From NCBI GenBank assembly GCA_027489195.1, contig JAIYAG010000342.1, forward strand, positions 1 to 12,448: DNA of 12,448 bases, given 5' to 3'. This document shows, piece by piece, positions 1 to 9,200 of the stretch (the first letter of the stretch is position 1; each line of letters starts with the position of its first letter). The notes below the pieces were generated by a model. The model saw only the letters and a program-made list of their open reading frames with translations. It was not told the origin of the DNA and searched no databases. Made by a program: the position numbers and the translations under genes. This DNA is from Burkholderiales bacterium. Its GTDB lineage: Bacteria > Pseudomonadota > Gammaproteobacteria > Burkholderiales > Burkholderiaceae_E.

Positions 1-3000
1 CGAGGGGCCCGACACGGTCGAGCCGATCCCGCCTGCCACCGGCGCGTTGGAGGCGTCGCGCGACGGACCGGACGCGTCCTGACGCACCGCGCCCGCATCG
101 GCGCCACCGCCGCCGGCCTGCGTGGCGATCGCGCCGGTCGATGCCGTCGCGCCCACCGGCACGCCGCCCTGGGCACTCGCCCTCGCCGCGGCCGACTGCG
201 CGCCCTGCCCGGCACCGGACGCGGCGGCTGCGGCACGCGCGCCCGCAGCGCCCGCGTCCCCGGCGGCCGCGTCGCCCGCGCCGGCCGGGGCGCCGGATGC
301 ACCCTGCGCCGGGGTGGCCGAGGTGCTCGCGGTGCTCGACGTGCTCGAGGTGCTCGCGGCGCTCGACGCCGCCGCGGCCAGCGACTGGATCGACAGCTTC
401 AGGGTGACCGGCGCCCCCGCGGCCGATGCGTTCGCCGCGTCGCTCACCGCGAGCGTCAGCTGCTGGAAGCCGCCCTGGGTCGGCGCGAGGAAGCTCATGC
501 GCCCTGCATCGACATCGGCCTGGGTGAACGTGCCGCCCGGCGCGATCGCCGTCCCGTCGCGCAGGAGCTGGCCGGCGGTCGCACCGGACTGCAGCGTGTA
601 GACCACCTGCGATGCGGCATGGTCGACGTCGGTGGTGTTCAGCAGCGAGCCGTCGATCGCGAGCGAACCGGTGGCCCGCAGGTCGATCGGTGCCTCGGGC
701 GGCGCGGTGACGAGCACCGGCGCGTCGTTGACCGCGGCGATGTTCAGGGTCACCGTGCCGCTCGACGACAGCAGCGAGGTGTAGCGGTCCCGAACCATGA
801 TCGTCAGCGTGACCGTGCCGTTGTCGTCGGCCGCCGGCTGGTAGCCGAGCGTGGCGAGCGATTGCCTGAGATCGTCGGTGCTGCCGGCGAACACGAACCG
901 GCTGCTGCCGGCCGCGCTCCCGGCACGCAGCTCCACCTCTTCGGGCAGGCTGCCGAGCGTCAGCAGTCCACGCTCGACGGACACCTCGATGATGTTGCGG
1001 CGGAACTCCGAAGGGCCGTCCGGATCGCTCACGGACAGGCTCCCGACAGTGCGCAGCAGCAGCGGCGTGTCCTCGGTGACGGCAACGGTCGCCGGCGACA
1101 GCGTGAGCGTCGGACGCTCGTTCACGTTCGTGACGGTCACGACGTAGCGGCGATCCTTCTGCCCGCCCAGCTCATCGACGGTACGGATGTAGACCTCGTA
1201 GGTGTTGCGGAACCGGGGGTCGCTGGCGTTGGCGTCGGTGGGGTTCTCGAAATCGGGCGGCACCCTGAAGCTCAGCACGCCCGTGGCGGCATCGATCGAG
1301 AACCGCTCCCGGTCGTCGCCACCGGAGATCGACCATTTCAGCGGCGTCCCCGTATCGTCCGGGTCGACCGCCTGCAGGGTCGCCACCCGGTACACCCCGG
1401 TCGCCGCGGGATTCGTGTTCTCGGCGACAGACAGGTTCGAGGTCGACTGGAACTCGGGCACGCGGTTGACGCGACTCGCCGCCGACAGCGCCGAGGTCTC
1501 GCCGAACGCGGTCCCGGCCGCGTCGGTCTCGGTCGCGGTCGCGGTGACCGCCATCGTGTAGTCCGCGACGGTGCTCAGCGACACCGTGCCGCTCCAGCGG
1601 CCGTTGGAGCCGATCCGCACGACGCGCTGGTCCACGCCGGAGATCCAGGCCTGCGCATCGACGGGCACCATCGAGTCGGGCACGTACGCGGTCCGGTCGA
1701 CGTAGAAGTCCAGCCGGTAGTAGGCGCCCGCCGTACCGGTGAGCACGACGTCGACGAGCGTCACGCCCGCGGTGGTCCCGGGCCTGGCGTTCGACAGCGC
1801 GGGCGTTGCCACCACGCGCGTGCCTGCGCGGCGTTCGATCGCGGTCCCGTCGGTATCGATGACGTTGCGCAGCAGCGCGTTGTCCGTGGATGAAGCGGCC
1901 GCGATGACGATGCCGCGATCGCCGTTGAAGCGCAGCACGTTGCCCTGTCCGTCGGCGGGCCCGCCGATCAGGTTGTCGTGCGCCCCGTTGGTGAGCAGGA
2001 TGCCGTAGCCGAACGGATCGACACCGGTGGCGTACCCGTTGCCGAGGGCTGAGGTGCGACTGCGGTCGGTCCCGATGAAGTTGCCCTGGACCACGTTGCC
2101 GGACGCTTCGCCGCCGAGGATGCGGATGCCGCCCTGCGCGTTGGCGCCGATGACGTTGTTGGTGATGACGTTGCGCGCCACGGCGACCGCGTCTTCGTTG
2201 TCCCACAGCGAGAGGCCTCGCTGGCCGTTGCCGAACGCCCCGGTGCCGCTCGCATTGACGCCGAGGTGGTTGTTCTCGATCGTGTTGTCGCTCGACTGCA
2301 CCAGCACGGCATTGGCGCCGAAGCCGCCGATCGAGAGGTTCGCGATCCGCGAGCCGTCGCTGCCGACGTAGAGCTGCAGGCCGTTGCCGAGGCTGGTCGA
2401 GTCGGTCAGCTCCACGTTCAGCGGCCCGCCGGGGGTGGTCGGTGCGCCGCCGTCGATATCGACGGCGTGGATGATCCGGGGCAGCTCCGAGGTGAGGGCG
2501 ATGCGCTTGTCGCCCGGTGGCAGCGCGAACCGGATGCGGTCGCGCTCGCCCGGTGCCTCGGCCTGGTGGTTCGCGGCGAGCAGCGCCTCGCGCAGCGACA
2601 CGGTGTTGCCGGGGTCCTGCGCGTGCAGCCAGAGGTCGAACGGCGTCAGCGGCGCGCCCGGCGCGCGCGCGACGTCGTCGACGTCCGCGTTCGTGGTCAC
2701 CAGGAACTCGCTGTACGCGTCGTCGTCCTGGTTCACGAAGCTGCGGTCCTGAGCGGTGATGCCCTGCCAGGACGCGATCGTCGCGGTCGGGTCGACGGCG
2801 ACCCGCACGGTGTACGACTGATCGCCGTCGTCGAGCGGCCGGACCTCGTTGTTGCCGCGGATCGTCACGGTCTGGGGCAGGTACCAGTTGCTGGCATCGA
2901 AGGTCAGCACGCCGCCGATGACGCTCGCCTCGTCGGCGCCCGTCCGGCTGTTGATGACGGTGACGCGCACGGTCACCGTGCCCGAGGGCGGCTGCGTGAG

Positions 3001-6000
3001 CACCACCTGCACGGTCGCACCGCCCGTGCTGCCGTCGGCTTCGGAGGTGACCGCGCTGGTCGGCCAGGTCACGGCGATGGGGTTGGCCATCGCACGGAGC
3101 CAGGTCTGCGGGACGGGCGTCGGGCTGGCCGACGGACCGCTCCACAGCACGTGCAGCGCGCCGTCGAGGACGGCGACCGACGCATGGTGCTGGGCGCCCG
3201 CCGTCGGCGGGTTGATGGCGTACGAAGGCTGGAAGGGCGTGCCGGTGAGGCTGACGAGGCGGCCGCGCACGTCGACCTCGCCCGCGTTGTCCTGCTGCCA
3301 GACCACGGCCAGGGTGTTGCCAGGCGCGACCGCGATCGAAGGACGCGAGGCGGAGACGCCGGCGGCGGCATCGCTCACCTGGAACGCCGTGCCGGGCACG
3401 CCGGTCTCGCCGTCGATCACGGCGGCCTGGACGGTCGCGACGGACCCCGATGCCGCGCTGCTCCAGGCCACGGCATAGCGGCCGTCCGCGAGCGCGGCGA
3501 TCGACGGCGCGGTGCCGACGGCATGGCCGGCCTGCGACAGCAGCTCGGACTGGATGCCGTTGGCGGGGTCGCCCGAATCGGGGACGGCGATGACCCGGAT
3601 CGAGCCCTCCGACGCATCCCGGAACGCGACGGCGAAACCGCCATCGGCCTGCATCGCCACCGCAGGGTTGGTCTGGACGCCGGACCGCTCGCTGGGATGG
3701 GTCAGCGTGACGGGGCTGCTCGCGACCGTGCCGCTGGCCGGGATCCGGCTGTAGACGAGGTCGACCGACCGGTTGGCGCCGTTGCCCATCTCCTGGGCCC
3801 ACACGACGACGGCGTCGCCGCTGGCGTTCATCGCGACGGCAGGTCGGGAGGGCTGGTCGGCCGCGTCGGCGGTGAGCGCGATCGGCCCGCCATCCGGAGC
3901 GCCGCTGGCGAGGTAGCGCTGCGCGAAGATCACCCCGGATTCGTCGGTACCGTCCTGCCAGACGACGATGAAGCCGCCGCCGTCCGCATCGATCGCGACC
4001 GCAGGGGTGCGTCCGGTGGCGACGGAGACCGTGATCAGCGCGCCGTTGGTGGTCCCGGCATCGGTGTAGCGCTGGGCGACGATGGTGTTCGTGGCGGCGT
4101 CGACCCACACCGCGACGCTGCCGAGGCCGGCCACGCCGTTGGCGGCGAGCCGGCGTCCGCCGCTGTCGTCCTGCGTCAGCACGTCCATCGTGCGCACCCA
4201 GGTCTGCTCGACCGGCACGGCATCGGTCGACGGGCCGGTCCAGGCGACCTGCAGCGCACCGTTCACGACGGCGGCCGATGCGATCCGCTGTGCACCGGTG
4301 GTGTCCTGGTTGATCCTGAACGACGGGCCGTACGCAGCGCCCGAGGCGGTCAGCACCCGACCGCGCAGGTCGGTGCTGCCGCTGTCGTCCTGCTGCCAGA
4401 CCACGACGATCGTGCCGTCCGGAGCGACCGCGACCGAGGGTCTGACGGTCGGCACGCCGCCGGCGGCGTCGCTGACCTGGACCGCGGTGCCGGGGGTGCC
4501 GGTCTCGCTGTCCAGCACCACCGCCCGGACCGTCGCGACAGCCGGCGAGGCCGCGCTGCCGCTCCAGGCGAGCACGTACCGGTTGCCCGACATGGCGGCG
4601 ATCGACGGCGCCACCACCGATGTCTCGCCGAGCGCGGACACCTGGACGGGGGCCAGCCCATCCGCGGGGTCCGTCGCGTCGGGGACGGCGACGACCTTGA
4701 TCGCACCGCCGGCGGCCGAATCGCGAAAGGCGACAGCGAACCCGCCGTCGCCCTGCATGGCGACCGAGGGCAAGGTCTGTTCGTCCGCCCGGTGGGCATT
4801 GGCCACGAGGGCGAGCGGACCGGTGGCGAGCACGCCGGCCGCCGAGATCCGGCGATAGACGAGGTCGACCGACGTCGTTCCCCCGTTGTCGACGTCCTGG
4901 GCCCAGACCACGACTGCGTCGCCGCTCGCGTTCATCGCGACGGCGGGCTGCTGCGGGTTTGCCGTCGCGTCGGCGGTGATCGACATCGGCGCACCGTCGA
5001 CCGCGCCACTGGCGAGGTAGCGCTGCGCCAGGATCTGTCCGGTCGAACCGGTGCCGTCCTGCCAGACGACGATGAAGTCGCCGCCGTCGGCATCCATCGC
5101 GACGGACGCCGCGCGCCCTGCAGCGCCGGAGACCGTGATGAGCCCGCCGGTGCGCTCGCCCGCCGCGTCGTAGCGCTGCGCGACGACGGTGCCCGTGTCC
5201 GCCTCGACCCAGACCGCGACGCTGCCGGTGGCGTTGCCGGCGAGCTGCCGCCCGCCGCTGTCGGCCGGCACCAGGACTTCATCGGTGCCCGCCGTTGCCT
5301 CGGCCCCGAGCACGCCATCGAAGTCGGCCTGCAGCGCGGCGCCGATCGGCGCCTGCGTCGCGATCGCGCCGTGCGCCACCTCGAGCGTCCAGTCCGCGCC
5401 GTGCGCCAGCCCGCCGGTCGCGTCGTCGCTCGCGGCGACGTCGGCGCCGGTCAGGCCGGCGAGCGCGCTCAGCAGCGCCGGGCCCGCGGCGCCGGCGCCG
5501 GTGTCGCAGCCCCAGAGCAGCAGGTCGGCGTCGGCGGTGAGCCCGGCCGACCAGCCGGCGATCGTGTCGGCGTTCGCACGGACCGTCGCCAGGTCGAGCG
5601 AGACGGCGCCGAGCTGCATCGAACCCGCCGTGCCGTGGCCGAAGAAGTGCACCGCCCGGTAGGGGACGTCGGCGGCGGCCAGCTCGGCATCGAGCACCTG
5701 CAGCGCATCCTCGCCGGCCCCGAGCACGACGACGTCGATCGGGCGGCCCGCGACGCGCTGGGCGTCGAGGTCGGCGAGCAGGCGGCCGACGTCGGGCACC
5801 CGGGCGTCGACCACGGCCAGTTCGCGCGGCGTACCCGCCTGCTGCGCGAGGCCGGTCTCGGCCGGTGCGGTCCAGACCATCGCCGCCTCGGGCGCCGCAG
5901 CCGGCGCCGCCCAGGCGATCGCCTCCCCGACGGCCGCTCCGGCAGCGTCGCCGGAGAACAGCAGCCTGGGCTCGAGCACCTCGACCGAAGGCGCCCGGCG

Positions 6001-6024
6001 GCGGGTCGCGCGCAACGGGTCCAT
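1..6024 (-). CDS. Giant LEPR-XLL / DUF4347 multidomain surface protein, C-terminus outside the window
   Basis: The frame is open from an ATG at 6024 to the left edge (at least 2008 residues, no stop). The start is supported by alignment with the paralogue at 6201-10262: both begin with about 10 residues, then RRRAPS and EVLEPRLLFS. Domains in order, with rough residue positions: LEPR-XLL 10-26; DUF4347 67-220, with GHG (His130) and WGC (Cys173); two tandem propeller-like copies 248-978, rich in AVWV, AQRY and VAMN/VAMD strands; a Calx-beta-like domain 980-1100; a right-handed parallel beta-helix 1105-1400, opened by an SLREALLAAN motif and rich in NN/GN turns; an Ig-like segment 1400-1520; a cadherin domain 1520-1635 (AVDPDD, FSIDAATGVLSF); cadherin-like and CSPG-like repeats to about 1870 (FTQADVDAGRMSF); then an Ala/Ser/Gly-rich linker to the edge. 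There is no classical signal peptide. By family type it is a large, probably exported adhesin-like or surface protein. Its ligand and any enzymatic activity cannot be read from the sequence. The domain families are recognised by eye. Confidence 0.9.
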   Translation of the reverse strand, partial: MDPLRATRRRAPSVEVLEPRLLFSGDAAGAAVGEAIAWAAPAAAPEAAMVWTAPAETGLAQQAGTPRELAVVDARVPDVGRLLADLDAQRVAGRPIDVVVLGAGEDALQVLDAELAAADVPYRAVHFFGHGTAGSMQLGAVSLDLATVRANADTIAGWSAGLTADADLLLWGCDTGAGAAGPALLSALAGLTGADVAASDDATGGLAHGADWTLEVAHGAIATQAPIGAALQADFDGVLGAEATAGTDEVLVPADSGGRQLAGNATGSVAVWVEADTGTVVAQRYDAAGERTGGLITVSGAAGRAASVAMDADGGDFIVVWQDGTGSTGQILAQRYLASGAVDGAPMSITADATANPQQPAVAMNASGDAVVVWAQDVDNGGTTSVDLVYRRISAAGVLATGPLALVANAHRADEQTLPSVAMQGDGGFAVAFRDSAAGGAIKVVAVPDATDPADGLAPVQVSALGETSVVAPSIAAMSGNRYVLAWSGSAASPAVATVRAVVLDSETGTPGTAVQVSDAAGGVPTVRPSVAVAPDGTIVVVWQQDDSGSTDLRGRVLTASGAAYGPSFRINQDTTGAQRIASAAVVNGALQVAWTGPSTDAVPVEQTWVRTMDVLTQDDSGGRRLAANGVAGLGSVAVWVDAATNTIVAQRYTDAGTTNGALITVSVATGRTPAVAIDADGGGFIVVWQDGTDESGVIFAQRYLASGAPDGGPIALTADAADQPSRPAVAMNASGDAVVVWAQEMGNGANRSVDLVYSRIPASGTVASSPVTLTHPSERSGVQTNPAVAMQADGGFAVAFRDASEGSIRVIAVPDSGDPANGIQSELLSQAGHAVGTAPSIAALADGRYAVAWSSAASGSVATVQAAVIDGETGVPGTAFQVSDAAAGVSASRPSIAVAPGNTLAVVWQQDNAGEVDVRGRLVSLTGTPFQPSYAINPPTAGAQHHASVAVLDGALHVLWSGPSASPTPVPQTWLRAMANPIAVTWPTSAVTSEADGSTGGATVQVVLTQPPSGTVTVRVTVINSRTGADEASVIGGVLTFDASNWYLPQTVTIRGNNEVRPLDDGDQSYTVRVAVDPTATIASWQGITAQDRSFVNQDDDAYSEFLVTTNADVDDVARAPGAPLTPFDLWLHAQDPGNTVSLREALLAANHQAEAPGERDRIRFALPPGDKRIALTSELPRIIHAVDIDGGAPTTPGGPLNVELTDSTSLGNGLQLYVGSDGSRIANLSIGGFGANAVLVQSSDNTIENNHLGVNASGTGAFGNGQRGLSLWDNEDAVAVARNVITNNVIGANAQGGIRILGGEASGNVVQGNFIGTDRSRTSALGNGYATGVDPFGYGILLTNGAHDNLIGGPADGQGNVLRFNGDRGIVIAAASSTDNALLRNVIDTDGTAIERRAGTRVVATPALSNARPGTTAGVTLVDVVLTGTAGAYYRLDFYVDRTAYVPDSMVPVDAQAWISGVDQRVVRIGSNGRWSGTVSLSTVADYTMAVTATATETDAAGTAFGETSALSAASRVNRVPEFQSTSNLSVAENTNPAATGVYRVATLQAVDPDDTGTPLKWSISGGDDRERFSIDAATGVLSFRVPPDFENPTDANASDPRFRNTYEVYIRTVDELGGQKDRRYVVTVTNVNERPTLTLSPATVAVTEDTPLLLRTVGSLSVSDPDGPSEFRRNIIEVSVERGLLTLGSLPEEVELRAGSAAGSSRFVFAGSTDDLRQSLATLGYQPAADDNGTVTLTIMVRDRYTSLLSSSGTVTLNIAAVNDAPVLVTAPPEAPIDLRATGSLAIDGSLLNTTDVDHAASQVVYTLQSGATAGQLLRDGTAIAPGGTFTQADVDAGRMSFLAPTQGGFQQLTLAVSDAANASAAGAPVTLKLSIQSLAAAASSAASTSSTSSTASTSATPAQGASGAPAGAGDAAAGDAGAAGARAAAAASGAGQGAQSAAARASAQGGVPVGATASTGAIATQAGGGGADAGAVRQDASGPSRDASNAPVAGGIGSTVSGPS
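322..366 (-). repeat. Five 9-bp units encoding (A/S)-S-(T/A) triplets
   Basis: On the plus strand five consecutive 9-mers read GGTGCTCGC, GGTGCTCGA, CGTGCTCGA, GGTGCTCGC and GGCGCTCGA. On the coding strand they give Ser/Ala-Ser-Thr/Ala triplets in the low-complexity linker after the last CSPG-like repeat. The 9-bp unit keeps the reading frame, so copy-number change would only alter linker length. Confidence 0.7.
3091..5283 (-). repeat. Tandem internal duplication, two copies of about 1.1 kb
   Basis: Copy A (about 4189-5283) and copy B (about 3091-4188) encode parallel series of strands. Both start with D(S)GGR, continue through SVAVWV, FIVVWQDGT, RYLASGA, AVAMNASGDAVVVWAQ, RYVLAWS/RYAVAWS and VAPG/VAPDGT, and end with QTWVRTM or QTWLRAM. 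The similarity is also visible in DNA. For example, TTCATCGCGACGGC occurs at 3827 and 4931 (offset 1104), and the CCGCTG anchor gives an offset of 1095, so small indels separate the copies. A diverged third version follows DUF4347 in the paralogue. The repeated strand pattern suggests a beta-propeller or similar beta-repeat fold, which is inference. Confidence 0.85.
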
Positions 6025-6037
6025 CGGAGCAGTATCG
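6025..6037 (-). promoter_or_regulatory. Translation-initiation leader shared with the paralogue (CGATACTGC)
   Basis: On the coding strand the 13 nt before the ATG read CGATACTGCTCCG. The paralogue has CGACACTGCCGTC at exactly the same distance. Neither has a purine-rich Shine-Dalgarno sequence at normal spacing; the nearest here is AAGG at about -20. The conserved sequence may be a remnant of duplication or a non-canonical initiation element. Confidence 0.45.
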
Positions 6038-6061
6038 GGCGACCTTGGCTGCAGGGGTCGC

Positions 6062-6080
6062 GGCCAGCCGATGGCTGGTC
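6062..6080. other. Inverted repeat in the leader of the downstream giant gene
   Basis: GGCCAGCC (6062-6069) and GGCTGGTC (6073-6080) flank a 3-nt loop and pair with one mismatch or wobble. An overlapping alternative hairpin, TGGCT (6072-6076) with AGCCA (6082-6086), would compete with it. This lies about 40-60 nt upstream of the ATG at 6024. GC-rich DNA gives such structures by chance, so a function is uncertain. Confidence 0.3.
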
Positions 6081-6173
6081 GAGCCAGTCGCCTGCCCGGC
6101 CCGCCGGCGTGACGGGCAAGCGACTGCGGAGGGATCCGGGGTCGTGCATCGCCGCGGCTGACGGGGTCGCGCG

Positions 6174-6190
6174 CGCCGCCCGATGCGGCG
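6174..6190 (-). terminator. GC hairpin after the 1353-residue giant gene, no U-tract
   Basis: CGCCGC (6174-6179), a 5-nt loop and GCGGCG (6185-6190) form a perfect 6-bp stem starting 10 nt after the stop at 6201. No T-run follows on the minus strand, so it is not a typical intrinsic terminator. It may stabilise a 3' end or act as a weak attenuator, or it may be chance. Confidence 0.25.
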
Positions 6191-6200
6191 GAAGGGCGCT

Positions 6201-9200
6201 TCATGTCGGCGCCATGGCCGGACCGGAGGCGGTGCTGCCGGCCTGCGCCCGCGCCTGCGCGTCGGCCTCGGCCTGCGCCAGGGACGCACGCCGCTCGGCC
6301 GCCCCCTTCAGGAGGCCCCGCAGCGAGTCGTCGTTCTCGGCGTCGTCCTGCCCGCGCGCGTCGACCCGCGCCAGCACGGGCAGCGGGTCGATCGAGCGCC
6401 AGGCCGGCATCGAGGCCAGCAGGCTGGTGAGCAGCACGCCGCCGCGGGCCAGCCAGACGACGTAGCCGATCGACAGCGAGGTGCTGATCGCGACCGACGA
6501 GGCGACGATCGCGCGGTCGGTGTCGAAGCGCGCGACGGCCTCGTCGCGCGTCTGGGCGAGCTCGGCCCGGAAGTCGGCCTGGCGCAGCGCGACTGCGGGC
6601 GACCAGGCGTCGATCGGGAGGACAGCCGCCGAGGCCGCGCCGCCGCGGGCCCGTGACCAGGCGCCCGCCACGCCGTTGCCGGCCGGCGACCCGGCGCCAG
6701 CGGTCGGGCCGCCGGCCCCGTGTGCATCGGATGCGACATTCGATGCGGCGTCGTGCCAGGCGAGGGGCGCACCGGCGGCGGACGCGCCCTGCGCCCCCGC
6801 CGCCGCCGCGACCGCTGCGACCGCCTGCAGGCCGGACGCGGCCGACACGCCGGACTGGGGACTGCCGACCGTGGCGGTGGCGGCGGCTGCGGCGGTGGCG
6901 ACCGCGGCCGCCGGCCCCGCGGCCGCTGCGACCGCCCCCGTGCCGCCGGATCCGACCCGAACGATCACGTTCGCCGGCTGCGCGGAGGCCGGCCCCGCGG
7001 ACTGGCCCGACGAAGCCGGGGTGCCGCCGTCCGAAGCCGGCTGCGACGCCAGCGCGGCCGAAGCGCGCGACGATCCCGCGTCGGCGCCGTCGGCCTGCGT
7101 CGCGGACGACAGGCTGGCGAACGACGGGGCGGCGCGGGTCATGACGAAGGTCGGGGCCGCTGCGGCGGCGCGGGCTGCGGCGGGCGCTGCCGCCCTCGCC
7201 GCGACAGGCGCTTCCGGGACCGGGACGTCCGCGACGGGTGCCGGGATATCCGCCGCAGGGACCGGTGCGAGCGCGCGCGCCTTGACCTCGAACGTGAGCG
7301 TCGTGGTGCCGGCCATCTCCCCGCCGGCATCGGCCAGGCGCAGCGACACGGTTGCGGTGCCGGCCTCGCGGGCGGCGAAGGACACGCGGCCCGAGTCGAC
7401 GTCGGCCTGCGTGAAGCGGCGGCCGACCTCCATCGCGACCTCGTCGAACAGCAGGTCGCCGAGGGGCGAGGCCTGCGCGAGTTCGTAGACGATCCGCTCG
7501 GGTCCGTCGTCCACGTCGGTGGCGGCGAGCGCGGCCGGGGCGACGGCGGCGAGGCTGCCGGCCTCCACGGACACCGGCTTCGCCAGCGGTCCGGCCACCG
7601 GCGCGTCGTTGACCGCATCGATCGTCAGCGCGATCGTGGCCTGCGACGCGGGGCCGCCCAGACCCGGGTCGGTGACCGACAGCGTGATCGTCGCGGCGCC
7701 CGAGGCGTCGGTCGGGGGCCGGAAGGTCAGTGACGCGAGCGCCGCGGCGACGGCCGCGGGCGAGCCGCCGAAGCGGATCGTCGCGTCGTCCGTGCCGTCG
7801 GTGCCGCCCGAGAAGTCCAGGCCCGCGAACGCGCCCAGCGTCAGCGTCCCGCGGTCGACCGACAGCACCAGGTCGAGCCGCGTCGCGGCGGCGTCCGCAT
7901 CGACCGACACCGCCGACCCGTCGGCGCCCGACAGCACCCGCTGGACGTCCTCGCGCGCGGCGAGCGTCGCGGGCACGGTCAGCCCCGGCGCCTGGTCGTG
8001 GACGTTGCCCAGCACGACGCGGACCGAGGTCACGGTCGTGCGCGGCACGCTGCCGCCGGTGGTCGCGATCACGTCGACGTCGTACTCGCGCCGACCGTCG
8101 CCCAGCTCGACCCCGCCGGCGAGCGTCTCGTAGTCGAGCCCTGCGAGGACGGTCAGCACGCCGGTCGCGCCGTCGAGGGCGAAGACGCCCGCCGGCGCAT
8201 CCGGGCCGAGCGACCAGGTGACGCCGGTCTGGGTGACGCCGTCGACGGACGCACGCAGCGTGACCGCGGTCGCCGCCGTCGCGTTCTCCAGGACGGTGAT
8301 CGGCGGGACGGCATCCACGGCCAGCTCGCCGGCCAGGGTGTACGTGCGCATCACCAGCGTCGTCGCGCCGTAGGAGCCGCCGCCTGGGCCGGTCCAGGCG
8401 ATGACCACACGGTCGCCCGCCACCGCGATCGACGGGGCGCGCTGATCGCCGGCGAGGAACGCGTCGATGTGCTTCGGGCCGTCGGCATCGGCCACCCCGT
8501 TGGCATCGACGTGGATCGCCCGGATGCCGTACCCGCCGCTCGACGAGGTCTCCCACGCGACGATCCAGCCGCCGCCGGTGATCGCGGCGACGCTCGGCCG
8601 CCCGGCCGCATGGCCAGACTCGGTGGGAATCTGAACGGCGCTGCCGCTAGGCCCGGTCGGCCCGATCACCCGCGACCACAGCGAACCGTCGCGGGTATCG
8701 ACCCAGACGGCGAGGCCGCGGCCGTCGGCGCCGAGCGCGAACGCCGGGGTGCGCTGGACGTCGGTGAGCAGCGGCACGCTCGGCGAGATCCGTGTGCCCA
8801 GGGTGGTGGGCCCGGGCGTCCCCACGCTCGCATCCGCCGCCACCCGGAACGTGAAGATGCCGCTCGTCCAGTTGAGGGAACCGGGGCTGGAATGCAGCAC
8901 GACCGTGATCGCGCCGCTGTCGGTGATGCCCGCGTCGGGGTGGGCGTCCGACAGGCCCTGCAATCGGGTGATCTCGATCATCGCGCCGCTGGTCGTGGCG
9001 CCGATACCCGGATTGATCGACAGGCGCCGGGCACTGATGTCCAGTCCGATGCCGTCGACTTGCGACCAGACCACCACGGCCCGCTGGCCGTTCGGCGAGA
9101 GGTCGACGGACACCTGGCCCGGCGAGCGCACCTCGGCGTCGCCCTCGTTGACCTTGATCGAGGTGCCGTCGAAATTGGTGCGACCACCGTCCGCCTCGGC

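Noticed and set aside
619..1893. Plus-strand open frame of 424 codons
   Set aside because: Same type of antisense shadow over the cadherin-like region; no domain or ribosome binding site seen.
1172..4108. Minus-strand open frame of 978 codons in another frame
   Set aside because: It is Arg-rich and overlaps entirely with the giant gene, whose frame shows clear domains; a +1 shadow.
2266..6465. Plus-strand open frame of 1399 codons
   Set aside because: It is antisense to the larger giant gene. Its composition is Arg/Gly/Asp/Val/His-rich with no recognisable domain, as expected for the reverse frame of GC-biased codons. It also ignores the gene boundary at 6024-6201.
6484..7290. Simple-sequence Ala/Gly-coding DNA suspected as a repeat array or CRISPR-like element
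   Set aside because: Irregular GCG/GCC-type codon runs with no constant repeat or spacer length; a low-complexity protein linker explains it.
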